A DNA stretch of 64,000 nucleotides, taken from positions 26,005,394 through 26,069,393 of the forward strand of contig CM046882.1 of NCBI GenBank assembly GCA_025667525.1, written 5' to 3'. Positions 11,327 to 22,440 of this stretch are shown here, one piece after another (position 1 is the stretch's first letter; every line of letters begins with the position of its first letter). Below the pieces are notes generated by a model. It had not been told where the DNA came from. It did not search any database and worked only from the letters and a program-made list of their open reading frames with translations. The DNA is from Glebionis coronaria (taxonomy: Eukaryota; Streptophyta; Magnoliopsida; Asterales; Asteraceae). The translations under genes were made by a program, and so were the position numbers.

Positions 11327-11335
11327 ATGGCTCCG
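11327..11335 (+). other. Putative nine-base gag start exon
   Basis: ATGGCTCCG is followed at once by GTAAGA, a good 5' splice site, about 90 bases after the primer site. Joined to the strong acceptor at 12686 it enters the gag frame exactly in phase (codon start 12687). Unspliced, this ATG reads only 17 codons to a stop. The arrangement is inferred from sequence; no transcript was examined. Confidence 0.5.
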
Positions 11336-12686
11336 GTAAGATTTATTGTTGTATTTATGGTATTTGACGTATACTTTTGATTAAAGTATATATGTGGGTA
11401 ATTATTATATAAGTATGGAATTACTATATGTAGACGTTAAATTTTACGTGAAATATCCGACATCGTAATTTTCATATTAATCATGCATGAGCATCATATT
11501 ATTACATTTCGGGCATATGTACCACCTTTGCATTGCATTTGCATGCATATATTTATAATTATTGTATAATTACTTATGTACCCTCCGAAATTCGCTGTTA
11601 TTGCAGGAATGGCCGAGGTACCGCCCAACGATAACGGTAACGATGTACGAGCCCAGGACCCCGACCCAAGGAGGACTACTTGCCCCACGCCTATGCGTAC
11701 TTCCCATCTGGTTGGTGTACCAGATATCCCCAGAAGAGCCGAAGGTGCAATGAGCGCAAATTCTCTTCATCAAGGCATCCCAAGAATTTGCTGTCCCGGA
11801 CCGAGGATTTATCATGACGTACGACGGACTGTGAGAGGTTTGGAAGGATCGATGTGCATGAGGTATGTAGTGGAATCAAGGGTGGTCAGTAGATTCGACG
11901 AGAATGACAAGGCGGACGAAAGACTGTTGGAAAGAACTTCAAGAATTGCGTATGATGGAATGATGAACACAAGTGCCATCAACAGTTTGAAATCAATGGT
12001 TGCGAATTTAAGTGCTAGTCTTGACCGTGTGAGGGAAGATCAGATGAGGTTGTCGAGGATGCAGAGTTGGGAGCATCGTGTGAGGGATTCATTGCCCCCG
12101 GATTGGAGATTCGTGGACGATGTGGAGATGGAGGCGAATGACTTCATGGTTCAGCCGCCTACTGGAGGTGCTTGTATTACGGTGGGAAGTCAGGTAGCGA
12201 TTGAGTGTGGATCCACATCAGGGACGAAAAAGGAAACAGAATGTGGGCCGGATGAGAAAGGAAAGGGAAAAGTGGATGATGTGGATGAGGAAGTGAGTGA
12301 TGAGGAAACCGAGGAAGACGACGACGAGCCGCCATCCAAGAGGCCGTGTGGATCACCACATGCCTAGTTACTTGTTTTGTATTTTTCTTTGATCATTGTA
12401 ATAGAACAATTTTAGACCTTTGTATGATGGTATTATGACGAGAAACTCAAGTACTTGATGTTTTGTGGTGAACGATTGTAGTGGCATTACTTGTCACGAT
12501 TTTGGTTAACTATCAATACAATCTATGTTACCTTTCATGATCTGTGATATGTCTTAAATTTGATCTTTTGTGGTGTGAATTGATGAATATTAGTAACTCC
12601 GTAGTGATGTGTCGTTGTATGTATTTTATGTCTGGGAAACTTGATATGAATACTTACATTGTTTTTCTATTTTTCTTGTCTTGCAG
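11336..12686 (+). other. Putative 1351-base leader intron of Tekay-like element
   Basis: The donor is GTAAGA at 11336. The acceptor at 12686 follows a long T/C-rich run ending TTGCAG. An alternative acceptor, TTATTGCAG, lies at 11606, three bases before the ATG of the accessory ORF. Keeping or removing this interval would switch the message between accessory ORF and gag-pol. Alternatively the gag ATG at 12708 is used on unspliced RNA. Confidence 0.45.
11609..12367 (+). CDS. Accessory ORF of unknown function between primer site and gag
   Basis: I start this at ATG 11609, two bases after a possible splice acceptor; an in-frame ATG at 11576 would add 11 residues. The protein is 252 residues with no domain I recognise. 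The N-terminal third is polar and rich in Pro, Arg and Asp. Residues around 130-170 look helical with Leu/Met repeats, a possible coiled coil. The C-terminus is a very acidic run (EEVSDEETEEDDDE) followed by a basic PPSKRPC patch that could serve as a nuclear signal. It is separated from gag by 340 bases that hold a splice acceptor. Some plant gypsy elements of the Ogre/Tat group carry an extra ORF before gag. I am not aware of one typical for Tekay. Confidence 0.6.
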   Translation: MAEVPPNDNGNDVRAQDPDPRRTTCPTPMRTSHLVGVPDIPRRAEGAMSANSLHQGIPRICCPGPRIYHDVRRTVRGLEGSMCMRYVVESRVVSRFDENDKADERLLERTSRIAYDGMMNTSAINSLKSMVANLSASLDRVREDQMRLSRMQSWEHRVRDSLPPDWRFVDDVEMEANDFMVQPPTGGACITVGSQVAIECGSTSGTKKETECGPDEKGKGKVDDVDEEVSDEETEEDDDEPPSKRPCGSPHA

Positions 12687-12707
12687 AAAGAGATATTCGA
12701 TAAAACA

Positions 12708-15700
12708 ATGCCTCCAAAGTTGACTGCCGATCGTGTTAACACCATGATTCAGGAAGCAATAGCTAATGCGTTGCAAGCGGACCGAGCTGGGAGAAATCAG
12801 GATCCAGGAAGGAACGCGGGGAGACAGCCAGCCCCGAGAGTGTGTACCTATTCTAGCTTTATGAAGTGTGGTCCCACGCAGTTCCGTGGAACGGGTGGAG
12901 CCCTAGAACTTAGGCGATGGTTGGAAAAAGTTGAAAGTACGTTTGAAATCAGTGGTTGTGCAGAGGCGGATAAAGTAAAGTTTGCAGCAGCTACGTTTCT
13001 GGATGATGCGTTAAGTTGGTGGAATACCCAGGTAGCTACGGTGGGATTGGCTGTGGCAAATGCAAGGACGTGGAATGCGACCAAAGCTTTGTTGACCAAG
13101 AAGTTTTGCCCAGAGGAGGAATTGGGGCAATTGGAGGATGAACTGAGACATTTGACCTTAAAGAACAACGATATAGCTGCTTACACCAGGAGATTCAATG
13201 AGTTAAGTCTTTTGTGTCCGGACATATTTGCCAATGATGCCAAGAAAATGAAGCAGTATATTAAGGGTTTATCTAGCAACATCAAAGGTGAAACAACTTC
13301 GTCAAAACCTGGAACGTTTGATGAAGCGGTTCAAATGGCTCACGCTTTGATGGACGTTAAGCTTCAGGACAAGCAGAACTACATTGCCGAAGGCAACAAA
13401 AGGAAATGGGAGGCAGCACAAAGTAATCAATCCCAAGGCCAGAACCGAGGAGGAAATCGAAACAACCAGGGGCCGAACCGTAATCAGCAGTTTAATCAGA
13501 GAAGGAACGAAGGGATGAGGGCAGTAACGAACCCTAGAGGTGTGAAAGTGAACCCCCATTGTGGAAAGTGCAACTTGTATCATGTTGGAAATTGCCCGCC
13601 GGCATGCGGCAAGTGTGGAAAGGCAGGTCATAGGACAGCTAGTTGTCGAACGGGAGGAGTAGCCACTGGGGCTAATGCTATCAGGATGAGAGGATGTTAT
13701 AGCTGTGGAGAAAGAGGGCATGTGCAAGCGAATTGCCCAAAGGCAGGGAACAGGCGGGGAGGTAATAACGCGGCTGCTGTGTATCAAGTGGGAACTGCTG
13801 ATAAACCACAAGGTCCAAATGTGGTTACCGGTACGTTTTTGCTAGACGCTTGTTATGCTAGTATTTTATTTGATTCTGGCTCCGACAAGAGTTTTGTAGA
13901 CGTTAGATTTAGTCGTCATATCGATAGAGAACCGGTGTTGTTAACGACTAGTTATAATGTTGAATTAGCCGATGGAAAAATTGTTAGTACGAATTCTATA
14001 CTGAAAGGGTGTACCTTGAAGTTAGGAAACTACGCTTTTAAAATCGACTTGATGCCTATAGAGCTAGGATCGTTTGACGTGATTGTGGGAATGGATTGGC
14101 TAATGGCGCATAGTGCTACGATCGTCTGTGGTGAGAGATTGGTGCAGATTCCGCTGAGGAATAGGGTTTTGACGGTAAAGGGAGACGAATGCACTTCTCG
14201 TTTGAAGGTGATTTCGTGTTTAAAGATGATGAAGTACGTAGAGAGCGGATGCGATGTGTTTTTGGCACAGGTTTCGAGCGATGGTGATGTAGAGGCGAGG
14301 ATTGAAGAGGTACCAGTTATTTGCGAGTATCCGGACGTTTTTCCAGACGAGTTGCCAGGTTTACCGCCTATCCGTGAGGTCGAGTTTCGAATTGATTTAG
14401 TGCCAGGAGCTGCGCCGGTTGCACGAGCACCTTATCGTTTAGCACCATCTGAGTTAAAGGAGTTATCGGATCAGTTGAAGGAGTTGATGGACAAAGGATT
14501 TATTAGGCCGAGCTCATCACCTTGGGGAGCGCCAGTGTTGTTCGTAAAGAAGAAGGATGGTTCGTTTAGGATGTGTATCGACTATAGAGAACTCAATAAG
14601 CTGACGGTTAAGAATCGGTACCCATTACCGAGGATTGATGATTTGTTCGATCAATTGCAAGGTTCCAGTGTATACTCAAAGATCGATTTAAGATCAGGGT
14701 ATCATCAACTGCGTGTAAGAGAGGAGGATATTCCTGTAACCGCCTTTCGTACGCGGTATGGACACTTTGAATTTCGAGTGATGCCGTTTGGGTTGACAAA
14801 CGCGCCTGCTGTATTCATGGATCTTATGAATCGCGTGTGCAAGCCGTATCTAGATAAGTTTGTTATTGTTTTCATCGACGACATACTTATTTACTCTAAG
14901 AGTAAGGAGGAGCACGAGAAGCACCTAAGAAAGATTTTGGAGTTGTTAAGGAAGGAGAAGCTGTATGCAAAATTCTCTAAGTGTGAGTTTTGGTTGGAAT
15001 CAGTGCAGTTTCTAGGTCATGTGATTGATAGTGAGGGAGTTCGTGTAGATCCTGCTAAGATCGAAGCAATCAGGGAATGGTCAGCACCGACGACGCCGAC
15101 TGAAGTTCGACAGTTTTTGGGTTTAGCGGGGTATTATCGAAGGTTTATTGAAGGATTTTCGTTGATTGCGAAACCATTGACGAGGCTTACCGAGAAGAAT
15201 AGGGTGTACGAATGGGGAAATGAGGAAGAGCTTGCTTTCGAAACGCTCAAGGATAAGTTATGTTCCGCGCCGATTTTATCATTGCCTGAAGGAACCGAAG
15301 ATTTCGTAGTGTATTGTGATGCGTCTCGTAAGGGTTACGGAGCAGTGTTAATGCAACGTGAAAAGGTAATAGCTTACGCGTCGAGGCAATTAAGGAAGAA
15401 CGAGGAGAACTACACGACGCACGATTTGGAATTAGGAGCGGTGGTTTTTGCGTTAAAGTTGTGGAGACACTATCTGTATGGGACAAAGTGTGTTGTATTC
15501 ACTGATCACAAGAGTTTGCAGCACATTTTAGATCAAAAGGAGTTGAATATGCGACAAAGACGATGGGTTGAACTATTGAGTGATTATGACTGTGAAATTC
15601 GCTATCACCCTGGGAAGGCGAATGTTGTAGCGGATGCTTTGAGTAGGAAGGAACGGGAGAAACCTTTGAGGGTTAGAGCTTTAGTGATGACTGAGAGCGT

Positions 15701-17153
15701 TGACTTAACCGAAACCATACTGAAGGCTCAGGAGAGAGGATTAATGAAAGGGAATGTTGAAGCCGAAAACTTGGGACGAATGTTGAAACCTCTTTTCGTG
15801 ATTAGGTCTGACGGACTAAGATATTTTGAGAATCGGATTTGGTTACCATTGTGTTCATCTGAGGAAGGAAAGCCTGGAGTTCGAGAATTGGTTATGAATG
15901 AGTCGCATAAGTCGAAGTATTCGATACATCCCGGATCGGATAAGATGTACCACGACCTGAAGAAAGTCTATTGGTGGCCGAATATGAAGGCAGATATTGC
16001 TCGTTACGTCAGTAAGTGTTTGACTTGCGCGAAGGTTCAGGCAGAACATAAGAAACCATCTGGATTGTTGGTACAACCGGAAATCCCAGAATGGAAATGG
16101 GAGAAAATCGCAATGGATTTTGTGACGGGTTTACCTAGGACTCCTAGTGGATGTGATATGATATGCGTAATTGTGGACAGGTTGACGAAATCTGCTCATT
16201 TCTTACCTATGAAGAAGACGGATAGCATGGAAAAACTCGCCAGCGTGTACGTGAAGGAGATTGTCTGTAGGCATGGAGTGCCGTTATCGATCATTTCGGA
16301 TCGCGACAGTAGATTTACGTCGGAATTTTGGAGATCGCTTCAACGTGCGATGGGCACTGAACTGAGTTTAAGCACGGCTTATCACCCGGAAACTGACGGC
16401 CAGAGTGAACGAACGATTCAAACGATGGAGGACATGCTCCGAGCATGCGTGATCGATTTTGGAGGAAGTTGGGAACGCCACTTGCCTCTGGTGGAATTTT
16501 CGTACAATAATAGTTATCATGCGAGTATCAAAGCGGCACCGTTTGAAGCATTGTATGGAAGGAAGTGTAGATCGCCTGTGTGTTGGAGTGAAGTAGGGTA
16601 AAGTCAATTGACTGGACCCGAAATGGTATTAGAAACGACAGAGAAGATCGTGCAGATCAAGAACCGACTACTTGCTGCGAGAAGCCGACAGAAGAGTTAT
16701 GCTGATAACCGAAGGAAACCGTTGGAGTTTGAAGTTGGAGATATGGTTATGCTCAAGGTATCGCCGTGGAAGGGTGTAATTCGTTTTGGGAAGAAAGGAA
16801 AGTTGAGTCCGAGGTATATTGGACCGTTTAAGATCGTTGAACGAATTGGACCAGTAGCGTACAAGTTAGAATTGCCGACCGAGCTTAGTGCTATTCATGA
16901 CACGTTTCACGTATCGAACCTGAAGAAGAGTTTGGCGGACAAGGAATTGGTGATTCCTTTGGACGAGATTCGACTAGACGACAAAATGCACTTTGTGGAA
17001 GAACCTGTGGAAATTATGGACCGGGAGGTCAAGCGGTTGAAGCGTAGTAGGATTCCTATTGTGAAGGTCCGATGGAATTCTAAGCGTGGACCGGAATACA
17101 CCTGGGAACGTGAGGACTTTTTCAAGGAAAGGTATCCTCATCTGTTCCAGTAG
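12708..17153 (+). pseudogene. Gag-Pol-chromodomain polyprotein with one internal stop
   Basis: The frame spans 1482 codons from ATG 12708, and codon 1298 (16599-16601) is TAA. Gag has a retrotransposon gag core near residues 55-150 and two CX2CX4HX4C knuckles near 296 and 330. The protease has DSGS near 388. RT has FIDD near 722. RNase H with VVYCDAS and an ADALSR end covers about 867-980. Integrase has an HX(n)HX(n)CX2C finger (ending CLTC) and catalytic D, D and E in MDFVTG, SDRDSRF and TDGQSERT. A chromodomain ([16 protein letters not shown]) ends the frame. The stop falls after the integrase core and before the C-terminal domain, and the same frame continues beyond it. If translation ends there, integrase lacks the chromodomain thought to guide integration to marked chromatin. 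Possible starts are ATG 12708 or a spliced start from 11327. Confidence 0.92.
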
Positions 17154-17200
17154 ACGAAATGTGAGTACAAGAAGAGGCGAGCGCCGGGACGTCGCTCTCT

Positions 17201-17215
17201 TTAAGGAGGGGTGGA
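17201..17215 (+). other. Polypurine tract of Tekay-like element
   Basis: TTAAGGAGGGGTGGA ends where the 3' LTR begins. A purine-rich run here primes plus-strand DNA synthesis in LTR elements. It follows a short GC-rich motif (AGCGCCGGGACGTCGCT, 17180-17196) that also occurs inside the tandem element at 56847-56863. Confidence 0.8.
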
Positions 17216-20017
17216 TGTGACACCCTAGAATCGAGGTCATTAACGATACCCTAAATTACGCTAATTTTTGAAATTTTTATTTAATTATAATTTCTATACT
17301 TATAAGTATTTTGGTTAAAGCCGAGGTTCGAGGTTATAATTTTTACGTTTGACGTTTTGAGAAGGACGATGACGATTACGATTCCGAGGGATGCCCAATT
17401 TTATATAATTTTTGACGATTTATCGATAATGTAATTTTTCGAGAATTTTATTTACGGTTCGTGTTAAGTTGAGTCGGGTGAGTTTTATAGCCTTCCAAGT
17501 ACATTTAAAGTATCCCAAAAATATTTTGGAGCGTTCGGGAAGATTTCCGACTCCCGTAAAATTTTCAAAATTGACAAATGAGTCAAACCCGCAAAGTTTT
17601 GAGGTCGTTTTCTATTTAAGGACAAAAGAAGCCCAATATTGCACAAAGGTCCCTCCTAACCCATCAAAAGGGCCAAAATGGACAAACACATAAACACACA
17701 CAAAATTTACAAGAAAAAAATCAAACACTCTCCCTCTCTTCTCTCTCAAACCCACGGCAACCCCCACCCACATCAAAATTTCACCAAAAATCATTTTCCA
17801 CTTGATTTTTCAAAAATCTAAGGTTAGACCACACTTAGTTTGGTCATTCCCCACATATTCATGTGCTCAAATCCAACATGCATTGATAAAAAATTTTCAA
17901 GATTTTTCCATATGATCCAAATTTATTTTTGAGGCTAAAAGAGCTAATGCATGTTGATAATTTAGTGTTATGGAAGTATAAACACCATGAAAACCCACCA
18001 AAATTAATTTGGTTGTGGTGATTGGGTCACCCAAACCCCACGGCAAAGGGGGTGTTTGGGGAGCCATGGTGGTTGTTGATTTTGCATGTTATATTTGTGT
18101 TTGGTTTGTTGTTTTAGGATGATTCATATAGGTCTTATTACTTGCATGTCCATTTTCTTTGATTCTTGATATTGAGATTGGTTGATCAATAGGGGTAGGA
18201 TGGAAGTTTGATGTTAGGATATGTTTGGGAAGGCTTAGGATGATGTTTAGTGTTGGATAGAAGTCTTGGAATCGAGTCTAAGCATGTTTTTGGTATGGTC
18301 ATTTTTAGGCAGAAACATTTGGTCTATTTTATAAAAATTATTTTTGTTCCAGGTCTTGAAAGCTAAATGTAGTGATAGAGGGTTTTCCTAGCTTTAATTT
18401 GGTATAAGGTAGAGCCCGTGACTCAAAACGAGCTAAAAGTTATGACATTTTAAAGATCGGGTACCGGGAGACGAGGACTTTCACAATCCGAATTTGTGCA
18501 AAGTTTTAGTCAAATCCCGAGGGTCACAAGTATAAATTGGTAAATGGTCAAGGGTCAAAATTTGGTCCCTAACCTGTGTAAATGAGTATATATGTTGACT
18601 TAGGTGTCAAGGAAGTCAAAGGTATTTTTCATATAGGTCAAAGTGGTCAAAATTGGTCGAAGCGCAATTTCAGCCCGTAAAATGTAGTCGTGGAAATGAG
18701 TTGCGTAACGGGTCGTAAAAGTGAAAACTTTTGTTGGGCTTAAAAACATGTTATCTACAGGTTATATAGGATTTTTGGAAATTTTGTCAAATTTTATAAG
18801 CATGGTTTAATAAGGTAAAACAGCCCGTACTTTAGTCGAGTACCGGCGAGAATGGGTAAAAATGGACAACGTAGGTTATAAGAACGAATGGAATAAAATG
18901 AATGATACTTGTTGTTTTTGTTTTTGGCGTGAGTTATATTTGTCTTAAGTGACTTGTATATATGTATTTTATACAGTACCGTAAGTATTTAAATGAGATT
19001 ACTCATTACGCGTTATTTGTGATAGGTGTTGATTTACCCGGGCATCCGTAACATCGTCAGTGATCACTCCTCGAACTACCGACTACTTAATATCTAAGGT
19101 GTGAATTTATAGCCTCGCTTATATTATTTCAAATTGTTTTACCCGCGAGGGAAATGCATGCTAGTTTTTAAAAAGGAACGTATATCATGAATGATTGTTA
19201 GACCCGAAAGTTGCCTTAGAAGTTGTGTTGAGTACCAAAGTTGCAAAAGTCCCTAAATTCATGAACTATTAACTATTGTCTTGCCCTCGAGTAGGGGGAA
19301 ATAGCCGCTTATGCAATTTGTAGTACTACGGGGTTAACGACCCAATGCTAGCCGAGAAGCTGTACTTATAGTAAGTTCTGCGGTAGATTATTTTGTATGA
19401 GAAATAAGGTATAATTGCAACTGATGCCTTTAGAAGGGGCACTGGTTTCATCTGAATCATGCCGGTATATTTACGCGGGTGATTGAGTTAACGGATTAGT
19501 GTCATGAGCTTAAACACAATTGTCAGTATCCTGATTATAGTTTGTTTGATCGACAAGACTATAAATGATCACGAATGGTTTTTATTATATATACGTTCAA
19601 ATGGATTGTAAAACCTATGAATTCCACTCAACGTTTTCGTTGACCAAATTGTTGGCATGTGTTTCAGGTAACCGCTGAGGTGTAGGATGGAGCATGCATG
19701 GGATGGATGTTGTGTGTACGGCTTGGTGTCCGCTTGTTTTTCCCTCCTTTTCTACTTAAACAATATTTTTATGTTTAATGTCATGTGGTTGTAAACTGAA
19801 GTTTTTGGGGTTGAGATTCATGGGGACCGAAAACGCTAAACTCTGTGCACTATTTGGGGTTGGAAAAACTGTGGACATGTATTATCTAACAATTTTAAAT
19901 TTCAAGTTTTAAGTCGACGTCCTTTTAGCGTCGTTTGATATATCTTGTGTGCAATGAATACTGTGTAGCACCCATTGTTGTAGTTCCGCTGCGCATACCA
20001 AATGTGGGGGTGTTACA
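17216..20017 (+). repeat. 3' LTR of Tekay-like element (2802 bp)
   Basis: It is identical to the 5' LTR except for six single-base differences seen by eye (17779, 17880, 17893, 18257, 19113 and 19651 in this copy). It is followed by CATAT, the target duplication, at 20018-20022. Confidence 0.95.
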
Positions 20018-20113
20018 CATATAACCCGTAAACATATATTCCTCTTCTTGAATCAAATCTTTCCTAAGATTCTGTCTTTAATGTTTTGCTTCGTTAATAA
20101 CCTTTTGGGTATC
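20018..20113 (-). pseudogene. Upstream exon of the interrupted minus-strand remnant
   Basis: On the minus strand an acceptor-like CTATATAG precedes 20113, and an open, Glu/Lys-rich reading with one stop runs toward the Tekay junction. Closing the gap left by Tekay puts this exon upstream of block B at 8363. The transposon then lies in the intron that ends with a T-rich acceptor at 8364. The product is unidentified. Confidence 0.35.
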
Positions 20114-21099
20114 CTATATAGAACAAAAAACAGTTTCTTCATACAAAGAAATATACACAACCATTAATAACAAACGCACTATATGAATAAGCGAACCTTT
20201 TGTACGGGAAAATTCTAATTTAACCTTTAGATTCGAATAGTCTGACTTCTTAATTGTACATTCTTTTCTTGCACATCAAATAAATGTATTAATATCATGT
20301 AGAATTTAAAATATAATAAGAATAAACAAAAAAGATGAAATATTACACAGACAATCGACAATATAAAAAAGAAATAACAAATAAAACTAAATGAGATAAT
20401 GAACGCACATTGATATATAAGGAACGAGGGCTTGACATGTTTAAGTCGGGATAACACACGTTTAAAGATTTTGTAGACGAGACTAAAATAAAACTGTTTT
20501 CTAGACGGGACTATCGAAACCCGGAAGGTAAGGACACGAGGTATGGGTATGATTCAGGTATGGACTTTTACTTTTGATGTGTTATTTAAAATTTTTGAAG
20601 ATATAACCGCTGCTCCGATGTACTTGGTTCCGATAATAACAATCTCAATTTTTGGTTATGATGAAGGTCGGGGCTATAGACGTTTTAGATAGTAGTACAT
20701 ATATAAAGAAATCAACATATTCATGAGAAAATCACGAGTGATATTAGAATGTTCGACAATTAAGAATAAAAAAGCAAATAAAAAGAACATTCACTATCCA
20801 TGTAATGATTACGGATATGTTTTGCAACACTAGCATGAGCTAGAACAGATTGTTGGAGTATGTTGTTGAAACAAGGTTCAAGTTTATTTAAATAATAGTC
20901 CAAAAAGCATTTCATTTAATAATATACTTTTTTTAGTTGTCTAAAAACTCAAGATAACTGGAGGGAAAAAAAGAAGGTATAAGTTGAAATATTATAACTC
21001 AGATTTTAGTCATGCGTATGCGTTATGAGTTATGACTAGATGTAAGGCTGTAAGGGCACTTGTATTATACTAAGCAGACTCGGTTACGTTCTTCTATAG
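20114..21099. other. AT-rich sequence, no gene seen
   Basis: No coding signal, tRNA or transposon end was recognised. Short open frames here have the composition expected of AT-rich noncoding DNA. Confidence 0.5.
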
Positions 21100-21246
21100 G
21101 ACAAACAAGAAGTCATAATCGAGAAAGTAACACGTAACAAACGTAAATCCATCACCACACTGAAAGGTCTTGATCTGAACACATTGCAACCTGCAGAAAC
21201 GGCTATTTATTTCATTGAAGACGAGAAAAAGGTCCTTGCTGTGTGA
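21100..21246 (+). pseudogene. Fragment of a DENR/TMA22-like translation factor gene
   Basis: After an acceptor-like TTCTATAG, an open frame runs 48 codons to TGA. It begins DKQEVIIEKVTRNKRKSITT and ends AIYFIEDEKKVLAV. Plant density-regulated protein (DENR, partner of MCT-1 in post-termination ribosome recycling and reinitiation) has a SUI1-like domain with the same QEVIIEKV..NKRK..T..KGL start and a FIED.KKV end. About 50-60 residues of the middle of that domain are absent, so two conserved ends are fused. No start exon is visible nearby. I read this as a deleted gene scrap lying just left of the segmental duplication. The family match is from memory and fairly specific. Confidence 0.6.
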
Positions 21247-22060
21247 CGTCAGAATTTCAGAATCCGCTTTAACTCTATCATCATATGAAAGAACTGTTTT
21301 ACTGTTGAGCACTTGCTTTTCTTTTTTCATTAAAACCAGTACTATGAAATGTATGATATCTTGCAGTTGATTTACAAATTTAAGGTTTCATCTGTTTTCT
21401 ACATGTTAGCATTTTCATTTTATTGAGTTATTAGTCCGGGTTACTTGTTCCGGAAGAGAGAATGATACAACACACAAACCAGGTGATACAGATATATATA
21501 GCCTTTGCGTGTCTCACAGTCCAATTTTCTCATAAGGTTCAGCGTACCATGGCCAACCTTTACTCGTATGATGTACCAGTTTTGTCTTTGCGAGCGTGTT
21601 AAGATAGTCATGGATGATGGACGCAATCAAAACTTGCCCATGTTGAAGGAACATGATTTAAATAGGGTAACTAGTACTGCTACATCATTTGGCCCACAAA
21701 TCAAGTTTTAGATTTGAGAGTTGAAATAGTTTAAGGTTTTGAAACATTTTAGACCCCCCAAGAGTGACAACAATATCCATTGAGGAAGATCACAATCCTG
21801 ACTTTCTTACATACATTTCGACTACCACTGATGGTGCCAACTTCTCTGATGGTGCCAAGTGCCAACTGCTAACAACTCCATTAACATGCGATAAATAATA
21901 TTTCTTGTCGCTCTCTTATTATGGTACAACGTCGACTAAAATCTGTGCAATCTTCAAGAATCTTGACTTTATCGTTCGTGGCATCACTTTTCGTAAACGT
22001 GGCTCGTTTCCAGCTCTTAGAACAACTATACGAGACTCGATCTCGAAGACTAATATTTTA

Positions 22061-22190
22061 CATGTTTCTTTCTGGTTTATAAGTGAATAATGCATGATAA
22101 AATGTTAAAATTACTTTTTAATTTTTCCATGCTTCTTTTTTGGTTTATAAGTGAATAATGCATGATAAAATGTTTAAATTACTTTTTAGA
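22061..22190. repeat. Tandem duplication of about 67 bp inside copy 1
   Basis: Two adjacent units start CATGTTTCTTTCTGG (22061) and CATGCTTCTTTTTTGG (22128), and both continue TTATAAGTGAATAATGCATG. The matching place in copy 2 (about 32214-32275) has a single unit, so the tandem arose after the segmental duplication. Confidence 0.75.
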
Positions 22191-22440
22191 AAGGTTAGTC
22201 ATTTTCCAAATATTCAAAAAACTTGGGCAACATATATAAATATTGATTTAGTATATCTGGCATAAGATACTTTTTCTTTTCTTTTCATGATCTAACAATT
22301 TATTTCTTGAGCAATATATATAAAAAGGTGTAATTTAGCCATAAAGCCTTTATTTTTGTATGTCTTTTAACATCAATCATTGTATATTTTATAAGGAAGA
22401 GCACCAACCGATGTAAGCAAGAGAAGGCACTCTAACCCTT

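Larger units (their letters stand above)
8415..20017 (+). mobile_element. Young Tekay-like chromovirus (Ty3/gypsy), nearly complete
   Basis: The 11,603-bp element has two 2802-bp LTRs (8415-11216 and 17216-20017), a CATAT target duplication, a primer site, gag-pol ending in a chromodomain, and a purine tract before the 3' LTR. Long LTRs plus a C-terminal chromodomain point to the Tekay/Del group of chromoviruses. By eye I find six substitutions between the LTRs (8978, 9079, 9092, 9456, 10312 and 10850 in the 5' copy), about 0.21%. With an assumed 1.3e-8 changes per site per year this is roughly 80,000 years. The element lies in an intron of the minus-strand coding remnant. Confidence 0.95.

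Noticed and set aside
13302..13811. Minus-strand open frame of 169 codons within the Tekay gag region
   Set aside because: It is antisense to the gag zinc-knuckle region. The plus strand carries the conserved motifs, so this is a shadow.
21441..21711. Short open frames on both strands at the start of duplication copy 1
   Set aside because: The matching part of copy 2 has indels that break these frames, so there is no sign of coding constraint.
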